From Cordia subcordata (Eukaryota > Streptophyta > Magnoliopsida > Boraginales > Cordiaceae), in assembly GCA_028554755.1 (NCBI GenBank), contig JAPTOF010000010.1:9522001-9586000 (forward strand): a stretch of 64,000 nucleotides of DNA, given 5' to 3'. The notes beneath the pieces are model-generated. The model was not told where the DNA came from. It made no database searches and was given only the letters and a program-made list of their open reading frames with translations. The translations under genes were made by a program, and so were the position numbers. Positions 47,530-61,400 of the stretch are shown here, in pieces. The stretch's first letter is position 1; each line of letters starts with the position of its first letter.

Positions 47530-50500
47530 ATATCGGTAGTTGAAATTTGGTGAGAGCCTCGTGCATCGAGCACCACTCACATATGTACACATAGATGTTA
47601 ATCATAGAGTTTATATAATGTACAGATTTAGGATTCGTTTGGATTTTTTTTTTCCTCAAAAGCATTTTTTAAAAAAATTGTTGAGAAAAGGATTTATTTT
47701 AGAAGCTAAAATTTCTATTTCTGGAAAAAGTTAAATTTGAGTTTTTTTTTAAAAAGAGTTTCAGCTTTTTGGAGACTAAGCCAAATATTTATTACAAAAA
47801 TAATGCATTTTTTTTTAAAGAAAAAAAGTGTTTTTTCCTATGAAAGCCAATCGAAACGGGCCAAGATTGATACTTTTGTGATTTGTTGTTCAGTCAGTGC
47901 TTTTTGTTTTTGTTTTTTTAATTTTGCGAATGACTAAAACTGGAAATTTTGAAGAAAAAATATTACTAATTTGTGTCGGCGACATATAGCATTAGTTTCT
48001 AGATATGAAATGAAATAAATGTGGGGATAGATATGTGATTTAGTTGATTGACATGAATGTGGTATAATTTTCTAGAGTTTCTCGTTGATGATGTAATGAA
48101 GTTAATATAGCGGGTAAATTTGTCATTTAATTAATTGAAATCGATATATGAATAATCTTGTAGAGTTCTTTGCTAACGAATGATTGAAGTAAATATTTCA
48201 TTTAATAGATTACGATGAATCCATATATAATTTCTAATTCAATTTGTGGAATGTTTTGGATTGTAGTGTTTGAGTCTTTTGTATTTGCATATGTGGTGGA
48301 ATTTTGTGTGTGTGTGTGTGTGAATGTAGGGGTGAACATGGGTTTGGTAAACTGACCAAACCAATTGAAAAATTCAGGTTGGTTTGATTGTTTTACATGT
48401 TAAAAATTAACTAGTTAGTTTTAAACAAAATTATATTAATCCCTTAGTTTATGCATATATTAGTTACACTTATAATATGGATGATAAATCAAATTTGGTC
48501 GATTGGTTAATGTTTTTTCCCTTGAAATTATTAGGTATCTTTTGTTTTCTTGGCTTTTCTGAAGTTTTTGATAAAATTTATTATTATTACTATTATTATT
48601 TTTTCATAAGAACCAAAACCAAATCAGACTGAACCGTACCAATTTTATAGATGTTGATTTAGTTTGGTTATTTTATATGATTGGAAACTAATTGGTTATT
48701 TCTAATCAACATCGGTTAATTTGGTTTAGTTTGAAATAAGGTTAAAATCAAACCGGACAAAACCATATTCACCTTATGTGGTCATGATACTTCATGCAAA
48801 CTAAACAAATAATAACAAGCTACTAGACTAGAAAAAGCCAGGACTAAACATACAAGAGCCCAAGGAAACACACACCACAAGCGGGCTACGCCTAGCAAAG
48901 CACAAAACAACAATCAATGAGATGGGTACTTCACAATGGCAACTAATTGTAACATGTCATATATTAAAATAGCTTAAGTCTTTGATCAAATAATGACATG
49001 AGAGTTCATAAACTCAAAAATATTATTTCTTTTAGCTCATAATTTGATTTTCTTATAAATAAATGTCCTGTTTTGGGACTTTTAACTATTGAAGCCAACC
49101 AAATAACGGGGTATATATGTGGGTAGCCTATTCTATTTCATGTAGATTACGAACTAAAAATTGCGAGGAAATGTGTATCATTTTGGAAAAATAGAGATAA
49201 ATAAAGTGAACCTCCGGATGGCATGCCTCATATAGGTAACTTTTCCATTACACACCAATCCTTACATGGAGGACCTTTTAAGGAGTATTGGAGTAAGCTC
49301 TTCCTGAATAAGCCATATTAGCTATTGGATCAATTTAAAAGGTAAAAGGGTTAACCTGTTAGTTTTTAAGTTTCTCTGTGCAAGAATGAACTCAATTTCT
49401 GGATAATAGTTTGGATATTTTACCACAATATGCTCTTTGCTCCATGTTACGACTATATTCTCCTTCTCTACTCGAATTTCTGAAGGTTTACTTGGGAAGT
49501 CTTCTTTTACAGAACTTTGTTTGCCTCTCCTGTTAGAGGAAAGATCTGCAGCATCTTGACCTAACTGTTGGGCTTTATCTCTTTTATTTATTTTTAATTG
49601 TCTTTTATTCTTATATTTTACAAGGTGTTGGTCCATTTATTTTACCTCCACACTTCTTTTCTTATGGATGAGAGGTTAATGGAGCCTAAAAATAATATGA
49701 TCCAATTTTTTCCTCTTGCCTCACAAACTCAACTGGTACTCCATGAATGCTTCCTTTCTTGTACCTAAACTGCTATGAGAATCTATGGATTATACGTGTT
49801 TTGCTATCCCTATTTCTACGGCATCTCAAGAATCTTATATATTTTTCCTTGCAGATGTCAGAGTTACTTAATCAGAATTCATCAGTACAAGGAAAAGTTC
49901 CTTCAGGCTATCTCAACGCTCTTTTTGATTTAAGTGGAGCCTGGTTGAACGATGCTGGAGAGGCCAAACATCTTGCTTTTGATGGTTATTTTGTCTCACT
50001 CTACCATTTGCACCTAATAGCATCTCCTCTTGTACTCGAAGACCAAGTAAAGAAGTCTGTTCCATCTCGTTGGGATCCAGCTTCCTTATCAAGGTGTAAT
50101 TTCTCTTTCTTTTTCTTCCAACATTATAAGACCGTAGACATACAAGCTGACAAGATAACGTAAACAAGAGGGAAAAGCTTAATGCACTTGTTGACAGATT
50201 CAGTTGGTAATCTTAGAGGAAATATAGAATGGAATAGCACTATGCATTATACAGTGCCAAGATCCTATGAAATGGGGCTTGGTTGAATAATTCGGTTGTC
50301 ATTGCTTGATATTTCTTTGATATATTTTTTTTGATACATAAAGAATTTTATTAATATGCAACAAGGGGGGTGCAAGGAGCAACAGCGAAAATTAATTACA
50401 TAAGCAACTAGAGTTATCTGTATAATCTTGTACACTATCTAAGTTAACTATACAATATCCTTTTGTCCGAAAACAAATGTTGTGTAACAAGTGAGATTTC

Positions 50501-53500
50501 CAAAAAGAGGAGAGCGGATTCCTTCCTTTCAAAAGCTCTTCAATTTTTCTTTCTCTAGAAACTCCAAATGGTAGCAAGAGGATGATACACTAGAACTTAA
50601 ATTGATGTGAGATTAAGAACACTGGTGAGAAGTTGATCTTGTTAGGGTCCAATGTAATTGCCTCTCAATATGTAGTTGCTTCAGTTGCTTTTTCCTGTCT
50701 TACAAAGATATAGTCATTGGACTGAGCGTCAAAGATATTCCCTTCACAAGATTTTGTTGCTATATTTTAAACTTTTCATAGTGGCAGTTATTGAGTTCTT
50801 TTATTATTCTCCAGTGTGTTCAGCAAATATGTATCACCTCTTGTAAAGATTGAGATTAGTTAGTTAACTACAGTCCTTTAGTTCCTTGTTGATACTTTGG
50901 AATTCTTATACTCTTTAACTCCACAATTTTTCATCTATAGGGTCTCGTAAGTGCATTTCTATATGTTGTGTAAATTTTAACATGTGACTGAACATGAAAA
51001 AGGAATAGGTAAGTACCTATTTTAAGATACTAAAGACTACACCCAACAAATTATGTAAAGTTTTATACCGTTCCTGTACAATCAAGTAGGAACCTTTTTG
51101 CGCACGTATAAAAAGCATGGATATTGGTATGACATCATCAAGAGAAGGGCAAGTGTAGGGAACACTTTCCTTTTGATATAGATCAAGCTACAAACTAAAT
51201 TTATCATGTTATTGAATGTAAAGGCTATTCTTTTCTTTTCTTCATTCAATTATTTCATGGATGAAACACTGATTTTGATTGCTCTATACCTGCATAAAAT
51301 CAGGTCTTCCTAACTATAAATTGTCACATCATGACTTGCATGACTTATATATGCTAATTAGTTTTGTCTGTTAGATTTATCGAGACATATGGAACCCACA
51401 TTATTGTTGGAATGGCTATTGGAGGCCAGGACTTGGTCTGTGTTAAACAGAGGCCTGCTTCACCGATTCCCCCAGCAGAGCTCAAAGGATATCTGGAGGA
51501 TCTTGGAGACCATTTATTCTCTGATGGCACAGGCCCTCTTCCAGAGAGGAAGACAAGAGAGGGGAAACGGAAGGTACTTGATAAACATATGCCTTTTTAC
51601 TCTCTTCTCGATGTCATTTGATTGTGCAAAATGTTCTTAATTTTATAGGTCCCAGAGGTATTTAATCGTATGCTGCAGTCACATACCATGCAATTCTCCA
51701 GCATTACAGAAACGTCAAGCAAGGATGTAAGTCACCTTATTTTATATCTATCCTGAACACTGAATGGTAGTTACAGGTATGGAACTTATGAATAATATTG
51801 AACAGGGGCTCACTCTTATTTGGTCAAAAAGAGGAGGTGATGTGTTTGCCCAAAGTCATTCCAAGTGGCTTCAAAATGTGACTGCTAATCCAGAAGCCAT
51901 ACTATTCAAATTTGTACCAATTACGTCTCTGCTTACCGGAATTCCTGGGAGTGGCTATCTCAGTCATGCAATAAATCTGTACCTTCGTTGTAAGTATTTC
52001 TGATATCACAGCCTCTTTTTCTTGTAAGCTCATGATCCTGTAAATGCACTGCACTTATATTCTTCTCTGGATTCATTGCACCATCACATTTTTCTGTAAA
52101 TGGTTATTGTCACTTTATTAGCGCAATCAAGTTTATATTGTTACAGTAGCCTGAGAGGGAAATCCCTTTGCACTACCATATCTTCTATTAAATTCCTCCC
52201 ACAGAAGCTTTGCAAGTTTTGGCATATGTAGAAGGCTGCCATTCCTTTTTTTGTGTTTCTCGTTTACACCTCTTGAATTCAATCACTGCATTAATGATGT
52301 TGCATTAATCATAATGTCCATTCTTCCTAATAAGATCCCTCTTCTTAGATAAGCCTGCTTTGGAGGATTTACAGAATTTCTTGGAGTTCCAAGTTCCTAG
52401 TCAGTGGGCACCTTTGTTCTGCGAGCTGCCTCTTAGGCATCAAAGAAGAAAGGCGTCTTGCCCTTCACTACAATTCAGTTGTCTCGGTCCAAAGTTGTAT
52501 GTAAGCTCCACCCAGGTATGTGTCATCTCCCTTTCTCTCTGCATTAGCACTGCATGAAGCAGAAGGGAAATTGGAGAGTAAAGTAAAAAAGCAGTTAACA
52601 TAGAAGTTAGAATAAGAGAGCATGCACCGACGTGATGATTACACTGGTTGATACTTTTAGCTGTCATTGTTTTTGTACCTCCAGTTACACCTTTAGAACA
52701 GAATCATATTGGACTCAACATGTCCTACATGATTGTGCTTAAATGGAGCAAACAAGTTTCCTTGCTTTATAACTGTAACTATAGAGATGGAGAAGTAGAA
52801 TGTAATGAGTGTTAGGTTCTAATTCAAGATTTGTGAAAATTATGGGAGAGAGGAGGAAATGGAGTTAATAATGATTATATTTAAGCAAATGAGGTTCTGT
52901 TTGCGATTTGATGTTGATGGTATTCTATGTTCATTAACTTACTATTATGCTCGAGTTGTAATGATGTTAGTTAGTGATTGAGATCTCTTGTTTTGCTACT
53001 CTCCCAGGTTTCGAGTAGCCAAAAGCCAGTTATTGGCTTGCGCCTCTATTTAGAAGGGAAGAAATTCAACCGATTGGCAATACATGTACAACATCTGTCA
53101 AATCTTCCAAATTCTATGACATTGACCTCAGCTAACCCTGCAATACGGAAGCCATGCCAGTGGCGAGGTTCTGATGACTTTGCATCTAGTGACCAATTCT
53201 TAGAACCTGTAAGATGGAAGAGATTTTCCAACGTGTGTTCCTCGGTGGTTAAGCATGATCCTGGCTGGTTGCAGGGAGAATCAGATGGTGTTTTCATTGT
53301 GACTGGTGCACAGCTTGTTGTCAAGGGTAAGTGGCCGAGGTCAACTCTCCATCTCCGTCTCCTTTTCACCCACTTACCCAATTGCACAATTAGAAAGACT
53401 GAATGGGCAGCCGCTCCAGAGGGTACTCACAAGTCGAATTTCCTCATGAATCTAAGCACAACTTTCACGTTCACTCGACGGTCAGTTACAGACGAGCCAA

Positions 53501-53715
53501 AGCAGCCTCCAGCCACCATGAACTCTGGCGTGTTCCCTGATGGCCCACCCACGCCTGTCGGTTCCAAGAAGTTGCTTCAATACGTGGATATCGCTGAGGT
53601 TGCTCGGGGTCCATATGACCATCCAGGCCATTGGTTGGTAACAGCTGCAAAGTTAGTTACCGATGGTGGTAAAATTGGTTTGCAGGTGAAATTTGCTTTG
53701 TTAGATTACGTATAG
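47171..53715 (+). CDS. MACPF domain-containing protein, At1g14780-like
   Basis: Member of the plant perforin-fold family that includes CAD1 and NSL1, which restrain salicylate-linked cell death; the role of this branch is not settled. Exons: 47171-47461, 49855-50093, 51375-51573, 51649-51726, 51806-51989, 52349-52515, 53008-53715; all joins keep frame, 621 aa. The MACPF region covers most of the N-terminal half: ALGSGFDLASDFRLRF, IRCDKGDHVRFKSDVLEF, then the signature YGTHIIVGMAIGG (182-194), FVPITSLLTGIPGSGYLSHA and INLYLRYKP. The C-terminal part has LYLEGKKFNRLAIHVQHLS, GVFPDGPPTPVGSKK and GHWLVTAAKLVTDGGKIGLQ, nearest to At1g14780. There is no signal peptide. Intron 1 is 2.4 kb and loaded with repeats. 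Confidence 0.94.
47474..47530 (+). repeat. (AT)n(GT)n microsatellite beside MACPF intron 1 donor
   Basis: Begins about 12 bases after the exon 1 donor. It is an AT block followed by a GT block. Confidence 0.9.
47628..47864. mobile_element. MITE-like foldback element in MACPF intron 1
   Basis: The left end TTAGGATTCGTTTGGATTTT pairs with the right end (reverse complement GGCCCGTTTCGATTGGCTTT). T-runs and A-runs follow inside each end. Confidence 0.5.
48327..48775. mobile_element. Dispersed non-autonomous element, copy B, in MACPF intron 1
   Basis: The left end TAGGGGTGAACATGGGTTTG pairs with the right end (reverse complement TAAGGTGAATATGGTTTTG). About 449 bp, non-coding, with AACCAAA and GGTTTGG words. 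Related to copy A at 15450-15848. Confidence 0.6.
50305..50580 (-). repeat. Probable LINE 3' tail in MACPF intron 2
   Basis: A T-run at 50327-50334 (A-tail on the minus strand) is followed by CAACAAGGGGGGTGCAAGGA and text like that near 28370 in the CHERP-like intron. No coding part is left. Confidence 0.35.
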
Positions 53716-55424
53716 AACTTAATAATAATATTGGTTTGTACATATGAAAGGGGTGGTCGTTGGCTTTGCCTTAAGAAGTACCATATTCTTTATTTTTCAA
53801 GTACTTTGATTGTAAAATTCCCTTTTTTCCCCTTTATAAACTGGAAAGAACCGACAGATGAGCAACATTGTACAGAACTGTTCTGTAGTTTTTTAACCCT
53901 GGCAAAATACCATTAGGATCATTTTGCATCCTTTTGTTGTATTTTCACTCTTTTGGCTTCTCTGTGTTCAAAGTTCTATATATTTCTTGCCTAATCACTC
54001 ATATAAAGTAAAATTTCAAAATGTATGGAAGAGTAAAGGATATATATATATATATATGCACACACACACATAATATAACGATGCTCGAATTTTCTCTCTT
54101 GCGCGCTCGTCAAGGACTAATCCTCCCTTCTCTTCTCTTCCGGTTCCATTAATGCGGACACCAGAAAAGCTCTCTAAACTCAAGATTTATTTGTGGGTTT
54201 AACATTATTTACCTCTATCATGGATATGATTCTTCTACCAGCTATTTCTTCTTACCCCCACGCAACAGTTATTAGAATATAATATTTTGCCCTATACAGG
54301 CATTGTAAGAATTAAGATTTAAGTTGTCACAAACTCAAAATCTTAAAGTGCTATCAAGTCAATAATTTCATGATTAAGTCAATAATTTCATCTCACTTAC
54401 AAAGAGCTATTCACACATCAATACAACAGTAATTACTAAATCTGTCTTGGCACATTCAAGAGTCCCTCAGTTCTGGAAGTTAGAATACACATAAGTCCTG
54501 CTTTCTATTTGCTTGTGCCTCTCTCCACTTGCCAACATCTCCTTAAAAGCATCTAGTCTTTCACAAGGTCAGTGAAAACTCTTTGCTCAAGTATTCCTTT
54601 GTTTTTTTTTCCCTTTTTTCCTTTCTTTTTTTTTTTGGGTATTTTTTTTTCGTATGCGAATAACATCAATAAGATGAGGGCCAACGCATTGTCCAAATGT
54701 TGAGGATCCATGATCGTTGAGCGACAAATTGCTCAGCGTGTTTGTAGAGTGAACTGCTGCTGGCAGCATGATCTCAGAAATAAAAAACTGTATGCAAGTA
54801 TTCGTGGAAAACTGGCCAAGACGAATCTGCAGAGATACATGTAAACAGAATGTTAATCAAAAGCATAGCAAACAGAAGTCAGAGTAGCCAGGATTCAACT
54901 GCCAAATCCATATTGAAGATTGTTCAGCCTGTGAATGGATCCAAATGTTTATCACTGATACTGTTTTTTCATCCTGCATTATTCTTGCTTTCTTACTTGC
55001 TGCATTCTGGTAATTGCTGTAGTTCATCAGACAGACGAACACATCCACCATAGCACTTCGTGGGTATTAGCTATATTTTTCATACATTGAGTAGTCAAAG
55101 TAGAAGTACTTTCCAAAGTGGTGATTTTTGATGATGTTATATAACTACGATAACTTGTAACAATCAACTGGTTGTCAAGCATATGAAAAGCTGTATATTA
55201 GGAGATGATCAAAGTCTGCTTTGCAGGTAGACAAAATGGATTTGCATCTAATGGATAGTTTGACAAGATAAGGTATCAAGAGAACAAAATAGACTAGCCA
55301 AATGCTGCCAAATAAGCTTCTGCAAAATAAATTGACATGTCATTGTGTAAGTTATTAATTCCTAGTGAAGTAAAGGAGAAAAATGGCTATAAGTAAGAAC
55401 ATACCTGATAATTATGGAACTATA
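53716..55424. other. Convergent intergenic region between MACPF and hydrolase genes
   Basis: Holds the 3' UTRs of both genes and an AT/AC microsatellite (54039-54070). At 54590-54840 the minus strand has an open frame after an acceptor-like CTCTGCAG, containing LPAAVHSTNTLSNLSLNDHG; it reads like a real exon but I cannot name it (see findings). Confidence 0.4.
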
Positions 55425-58400
55425 TCAGGAAGCCTTTAGTGAAAAATTAGCTGTTGGTTTTGCATGCCGTGCCACGAAAGACTCGATTATTGGATTCACA
55501 AGATGAGGCGCCTCATCCTACATAGATGTGACCAAATCAAGTTAGTATGGGTACACTACAGCCACAAATGTTAGTACATAAATACATATGCACCATCTGT
55601 GGCTGTTAGTACATAAATACATATGCACCATCTAGCGACTTCTCAGGCAGCTAGTAATTTCAAAACCAGGAGCTCCTGTCATAAGATACAATCTTTTTAC
55701 CTGGTTTTAATGATAATTTTATTTTAGGACAACAGAGGATCAGGGTCTGCCCCACTTGCCTTTTCACGATCTAGCTTGACTCCTTTTGGGAAGGAAAAAA
55801 CAAGAAAGCATAAAAGAAAAGGAAATCTCCTGGATATCCTGGTGCTATCATGAATCTTAGGTTGACGATACCTCATACATAGCTGATTTCTATAGTTTGA
55901 TGCCTAGATGATGACTGTCAAAATTTAGTGTTGAAGTATTTGAAAAATTCCCTAAAAAGAAAATAGTAGCTTATGTATACTAAAAGAAGTTACTTTCGTC
56001 CGCTAGACAACTCCTGAACCCTGCAAATAATGCTTTTCGTGCATTATGACTAATATGTTTACAATGCATTTAATGCAACTGACAGTCACACACGCACACA
56101 CAGAAAAACAGACCTGAGGGCAGTGTCCAACATCAGGAAGGACAATGAAATCTTCCACGGTGTCAAAGTTGCCATAGGCTCTACCCAGCTCAATTGGTTC
56201 CCATGGATCTTTATCACCCCATGCCACTAAAACAGGACCCTGTTAAGAGGAAAACTGTATTAGAGCAATCATTCTACAACTTGAAACTACCAATGTACCA
56301 GAAAACTATAGCTCATGGAATGGTGTCTATATAAATGCAAGACTCTGACCTTCACTTGTGGCAGTAGTTCCTCAGGAAGGGGCCCTCCAGAGTAACAAAT
56401 GAACTCAAGGAACACATCCGCAGCGCCAGGTTCAAGCCCAGGAAGAAGTATTTTCTGTACTAATTCGTCTGTCACCTGGGTTGTGTCATAATAACACTGA
56501 AATGCACTCTATTAGACCCAGTCAACTCGTACCATGGTTACAGGATTTTAGAATTATTAGCCCTAGTTATTGCTGAGATTCCAGAAGTTACAGAGCTGAC
56601 TGGTGCTTAATAACAACCAAACTGCTTAATAATTGCACCCAAAATTTCCATCTGCCAGTGAATTATTAAGTAGGTTGTTATATCAAATTTTATTGTTCAT
56701 TGCAGAATGCAAATTCTACGACTTCAAACATGCATATTCTATGACTTCAAACATCATATATTTACTGTTTTCTGAAGCTTGGATAGTAGTATGAAGTGTA
56801 ATATATATGAAAAATAGAAACAGCAAAAACAGGACTACATGTCAGTCCAAATATTTTAAATGGAAAAAATGGAATACATGTTACAAGTTAATGCCTGCAT
56901 ACATTTTTGTTGACAGGTAGTGGAAGCAACATAAGATTTCAAGGTTCAAAAACAGTTTTGCACAGACTGAAGTAATTAATATATAGAAGCTTCAGCTTCT
57001 TAAATGGTTATTGCTTTTGAAGTAGTCAAGGCAAGGCTAACATGTCCAAGAAATTGCATAAATAACACTCTTGAACGTGGCTCAATATTACTGTTATAAC
57101 TTCTGTTTAATTCAAGTCAGGTAACTTTTAGGATGACCAATAAAAAGTATCACCTCATCTCTTGAGGCATGCAATAAAGGTTGTTGCCAGTATGAACTGG
57201 CAAAGATTCCCACAGAGATGTGTAGCTGTCATTAGTTTTGTTGACATGGTGAGTGGTTGATCACTGAATTTTTAATCGACACACCTCCTCTAAAGGATGT
57301 ATTCTGTTGATAGTTTTTATGGTATGAAGATAGAGGACATATTTAGATCATTAAATACTCAGATGAATAATGGGTAGGATACCCGTCTGTTAGTCACTCC
57401 ATTTCTTGATATTCTGCCTTTGTTTTGGGAGCCTAGTCTTGTGAAAAGGTGAAAAGTAGGACTGATGGCTTGATCAAGTGCTGATACAAAATATGTGGTA
57501 TGGGTTTACCACTTGCAAACCAACATGGTAAAACATTTACGCACTGAGATTGAATAAGATTACCATCATCCCGAAAGGCTGATCAATAATCAGGCAGCAA
57601 GTGGTATTGCATTAAATGTGATGCTTTACAAGAGAACCAAGATTAAATTGGATGCCATTTTGTCACAGGGAAGGTGTTCTAGTGACCCACAAGATAATCA
57701 GTTCACAAAACCATTGAGGGGTTCACTGGGCAAGTATATCTGTCACACGCTAAGCACCTATGACATTAGTTAGGCTACTTGCATAATTATTTCTCTCATT
57801 AAATTAATATAATTAGGAAATATAGTGCTTACTAAGAGCACTAACGCAATATCTCTAGTTTGCTCTTTAGTAATTACAAATCAAATAATGCAACTAAATC
57901 GATAGCCTAATTGAAGCAATCACAATGATCTTGGTAGCTATTTTATCTTCACTTTATTCATTCATTTATTTAGTTTTATGTTAACGATCTTGCACTAGGA
58001 GTTAAAGTAAGTTGGAGAGCCCAGGTTCTACCTGACAAAGAATGCTTTTCACTGACTCTGGTGTAGCAACACTCTTAAAAAAGAATTTTCCAAGTGCTGT
58101 ATCCCTAAAAAGAAAAGTGAACTTCTGCATCAGATGGAAGTATCATAATCTTCTGTCACTGAGATGAAATATTGAAAACGAATATTGAGAAACAAAGATT
58201 ACCTCAGCAAATTCTGGAACGACTTAATGAAAGGTTTTCCATACCAAGGTTGTTTCTTTATGTGAAGCATCCGCAGAGATATATTCAGAAGAAGAATACC
58301 CTTACAGATTTGAGGCTTGAAGACAGCAGCCTGAAGACCCACTAGTCCTACATATAAAATGGGACACATGACCTCAATCACCATGATATTTGATTTTAAT

Positions 58401-61400
58401 TTCCAAACGGATTTAATGAATGAAAGAAACAAAATGCTTCCTGCAAGAAGATAAGGACCTATGCTATTAATGAGAACTGAATGGATACTGGTGAACCAGC
58501 TAGCTAAAGTCAATAGCATTAAATCTCAAGTTTTGAGTTGGCTACAGGACATTGTTCATCAATTTCCTTGATCGAAGGGGAACTCTACCATGAAACAATA
58601 TCTTGTTGAACAAATTTTGATCTTTTTTGACCCTGGTGTAATCTTTATGGTCATTGTTTCCTGTCTTATTATTGACACAATTTCCCTAGAATATCTTCAA
58701 CAAGTTCTAGACAACCATTCAACCAATTTGAGATGTTGTTTCCTGTCTTATTGGTATTGTTTTCACCTAGAACATCTTTAACAAGTTCTATTCGATCAAC
58801 TTGAGATGTTTCTTTAACTTTTTTACTGTATCAAGAACCAAACTTGAGCAGAACACGAGGAACAAAATGTGCAGAGATAAAAAACCACTTGTTTTTCTTT
58901 CTTCCCCTTATGCGCAAAGGAAGAGGCTTTCTCTAGTTATTTGAGGTAGTTTACAACCTCCGTCTCAGGTGTAAGAAAGAAGAATGAAGGTAATTATGTT
59001 ATTTTAATTGATCTCAGATAAAATAAAATTGATAACTTGTGACAAGCATAGAACATTGCTATCTGATGGTGCATAAGAAAGATAAGAATTGAAAGATTTA
59101 TCAAAAAAGATAAGAATTGAAAGTTACAAATGCATTAAGGACTTTGCATGATATACGAATGAAAGATACCATGTTGAAATTTATATTGTGCAACAGAAAA
59201 GTCATCTTTATAAACATTTGAAAGTCATGAACCTAAACAAATCACCAGGAAAGTTCAACATAAAGGTGCTGACTTGGTTATTATCTCTTGAGATTGCCGC
59301 AATAGCATCAATGTTTAGCAGACTGCTGACACCTTCCTGAATATCATGTATCTTATTGGCTACCTCTCAGGTAGTTGATGTAGGATCGTCCTAGTTCCTA
59401 TTGGCATATTTTAGGTCCATTTTGATCACATCCTAGTAGTTGTTCCTTTTTCACTATGCTGTCATAGTCATTTTCCTCCTCTTTGCCTACTTCTCTTCTC
59501 CTTATCTTGTTATCTTCAATGGCAGCTAACCTTCTACTACATGCATATTATATCATCTTTAATTCAGCATCTGACAGAAACTCAAAGCCTACAAAACAAG
59601 CATATGTAAGTATTACTTCATAGAGGAGATGTTGATCATGGCTTTCCCCCTTAAGCCCCCTGTAAACATACGTCCACATTCATTGTCTTTTTCTACTCCA
59701 ATTTGAACTTGAGTTGCCCTTCCAAATTCCTATGATAAGGTACCCATGATATGAATAATTAAATTCACTGTATCTTCAACAGATTCTTCAGAGATGATCA
59801 ACTTTTCATGACCTATTACGATCCCTCTCAGCCGACCTCTCTAAACATCCAATTGATGACCCGGCATTTGGGCACCAGTAAACAGAAGCATGACCTCAAA
59901 ATCACCTCTATTTGCACTTTCTTTAAGTGTAAGATTCACTTCTGCCTTCTTTTGCAGGCTCTGTGCACCAAAACTGATCATTCAGCTTCCCAGCATCTAA
60001 ATAGACTTGAGCATTGCGGCATAATGCAAATGCATGATCATGATATGATGCAGTAATCATGCACTTAAAGATGCATAAAGGCAACATAGAGCCATGCAGA
60101 AATTGATGAACCTTGTATTTATAACTCAGGGAATACAAGGAAGCCATGACTGTGTAATGAGAAGGTATAGGATTACGTACTAATATGAGAAGAAGCTGAT
60201 TATATAAATTCAGGCTTATGGCAGAAAGCCATGCAAGAGAAACATGGTCTGATCACAGGACATTCTGCAGATTTGCATAACCACTTTTAGATGTATCCAT
60301 ACTATATAGGAATTACTGCCTTCAATGCCAATATCATCTTCCTTCAAGCATAGGTGAGAATCAGTTTAGCATGACCATGGTAGTGCCAACTGCTAGCTTC
60401 TTAACACATATGTCTTCTCCATGAGCCACTTGATGATCAGCAGCCAAGTATAGAACATTCTTGTGCCACAGGAACAAGGATTTAGCTTTCAGCATCATAC
60501 CTTCATGGCTGGTCTTTTTGTTTTTTGCCAAGTTTTGAGTGTAACATCTATCAGCACCATTAGCACCCTGTTCATTAATTGTCACGAGAGATTTGGCCTC
60601 TTTTATTAAAGTACCAGGGGTGGACTCGTATAACAACATGAAGGGCCAAAGGACAATGGATAGGAAAAAGCATTGACCAACTAAGCCTAAGGACCCTCAA
60701 GCTTCATGCTGACTACTCAGTTCTGTACCAATTTTTACATAACCTATCAATATACTTGGTTAAAAGAAAGCCATAAGAGAGGATTAATCAGTTGAAGATT
60801 TATATGGCTAAAAGTAAGGATATTCTTTTGATCTCAATAGGCCAACACTTCAAGTGACTTCCTGCGGCCAAATGATGCACTCAAAATAAACACTAGGTCC
60901 ACATTTATGAAGAGAACAACCGAAATTGTCTGACAAACTACCCTCTGTACCTTTACCAGCAGTCTGCATCTGATCATCCAAAAGGACAAGGCCGATGGAT
61001 CATTACATAAACTAGTTAAGAGCATCATATGCCACTGCCCACAAGAGAATAGAAGAACCAAACTAGGGGCAAATCCTAGAATATGGTTACGCCATTTCTG
61101 GATCAACTGATGCAGCCGAAGTATTGTTTGGCAGGCGCCCTGTTAAAGGATTCTTCTGGTGTTCCACAGAGGGTCATCAAACACCTGAGGCTTCATATTG
61201 CTAAGGTACACATACTCCCCTGTGTGGTACCTCCCTAAATCTCACCTTTCACCCAACTCAAGTAATCACCTCGAAGTTGGGAAATAGTGATCTATAAAAT
61301 TTCAGCTAACTTTCATGTTAATTTCCCCATTTGCAGATAAATAAAGATTTTGAAGTTTTGGTTGAAGAGTCCTTTTTGGAGCACATATGGAGCATTCCTT

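Noticed and set aside
60361..61106. Two minus-strand open frames inside hydrolase intron 3
   Set aside because: They are bounded by a well-supported host gene model and show no family motif; likely chance or old repeat.
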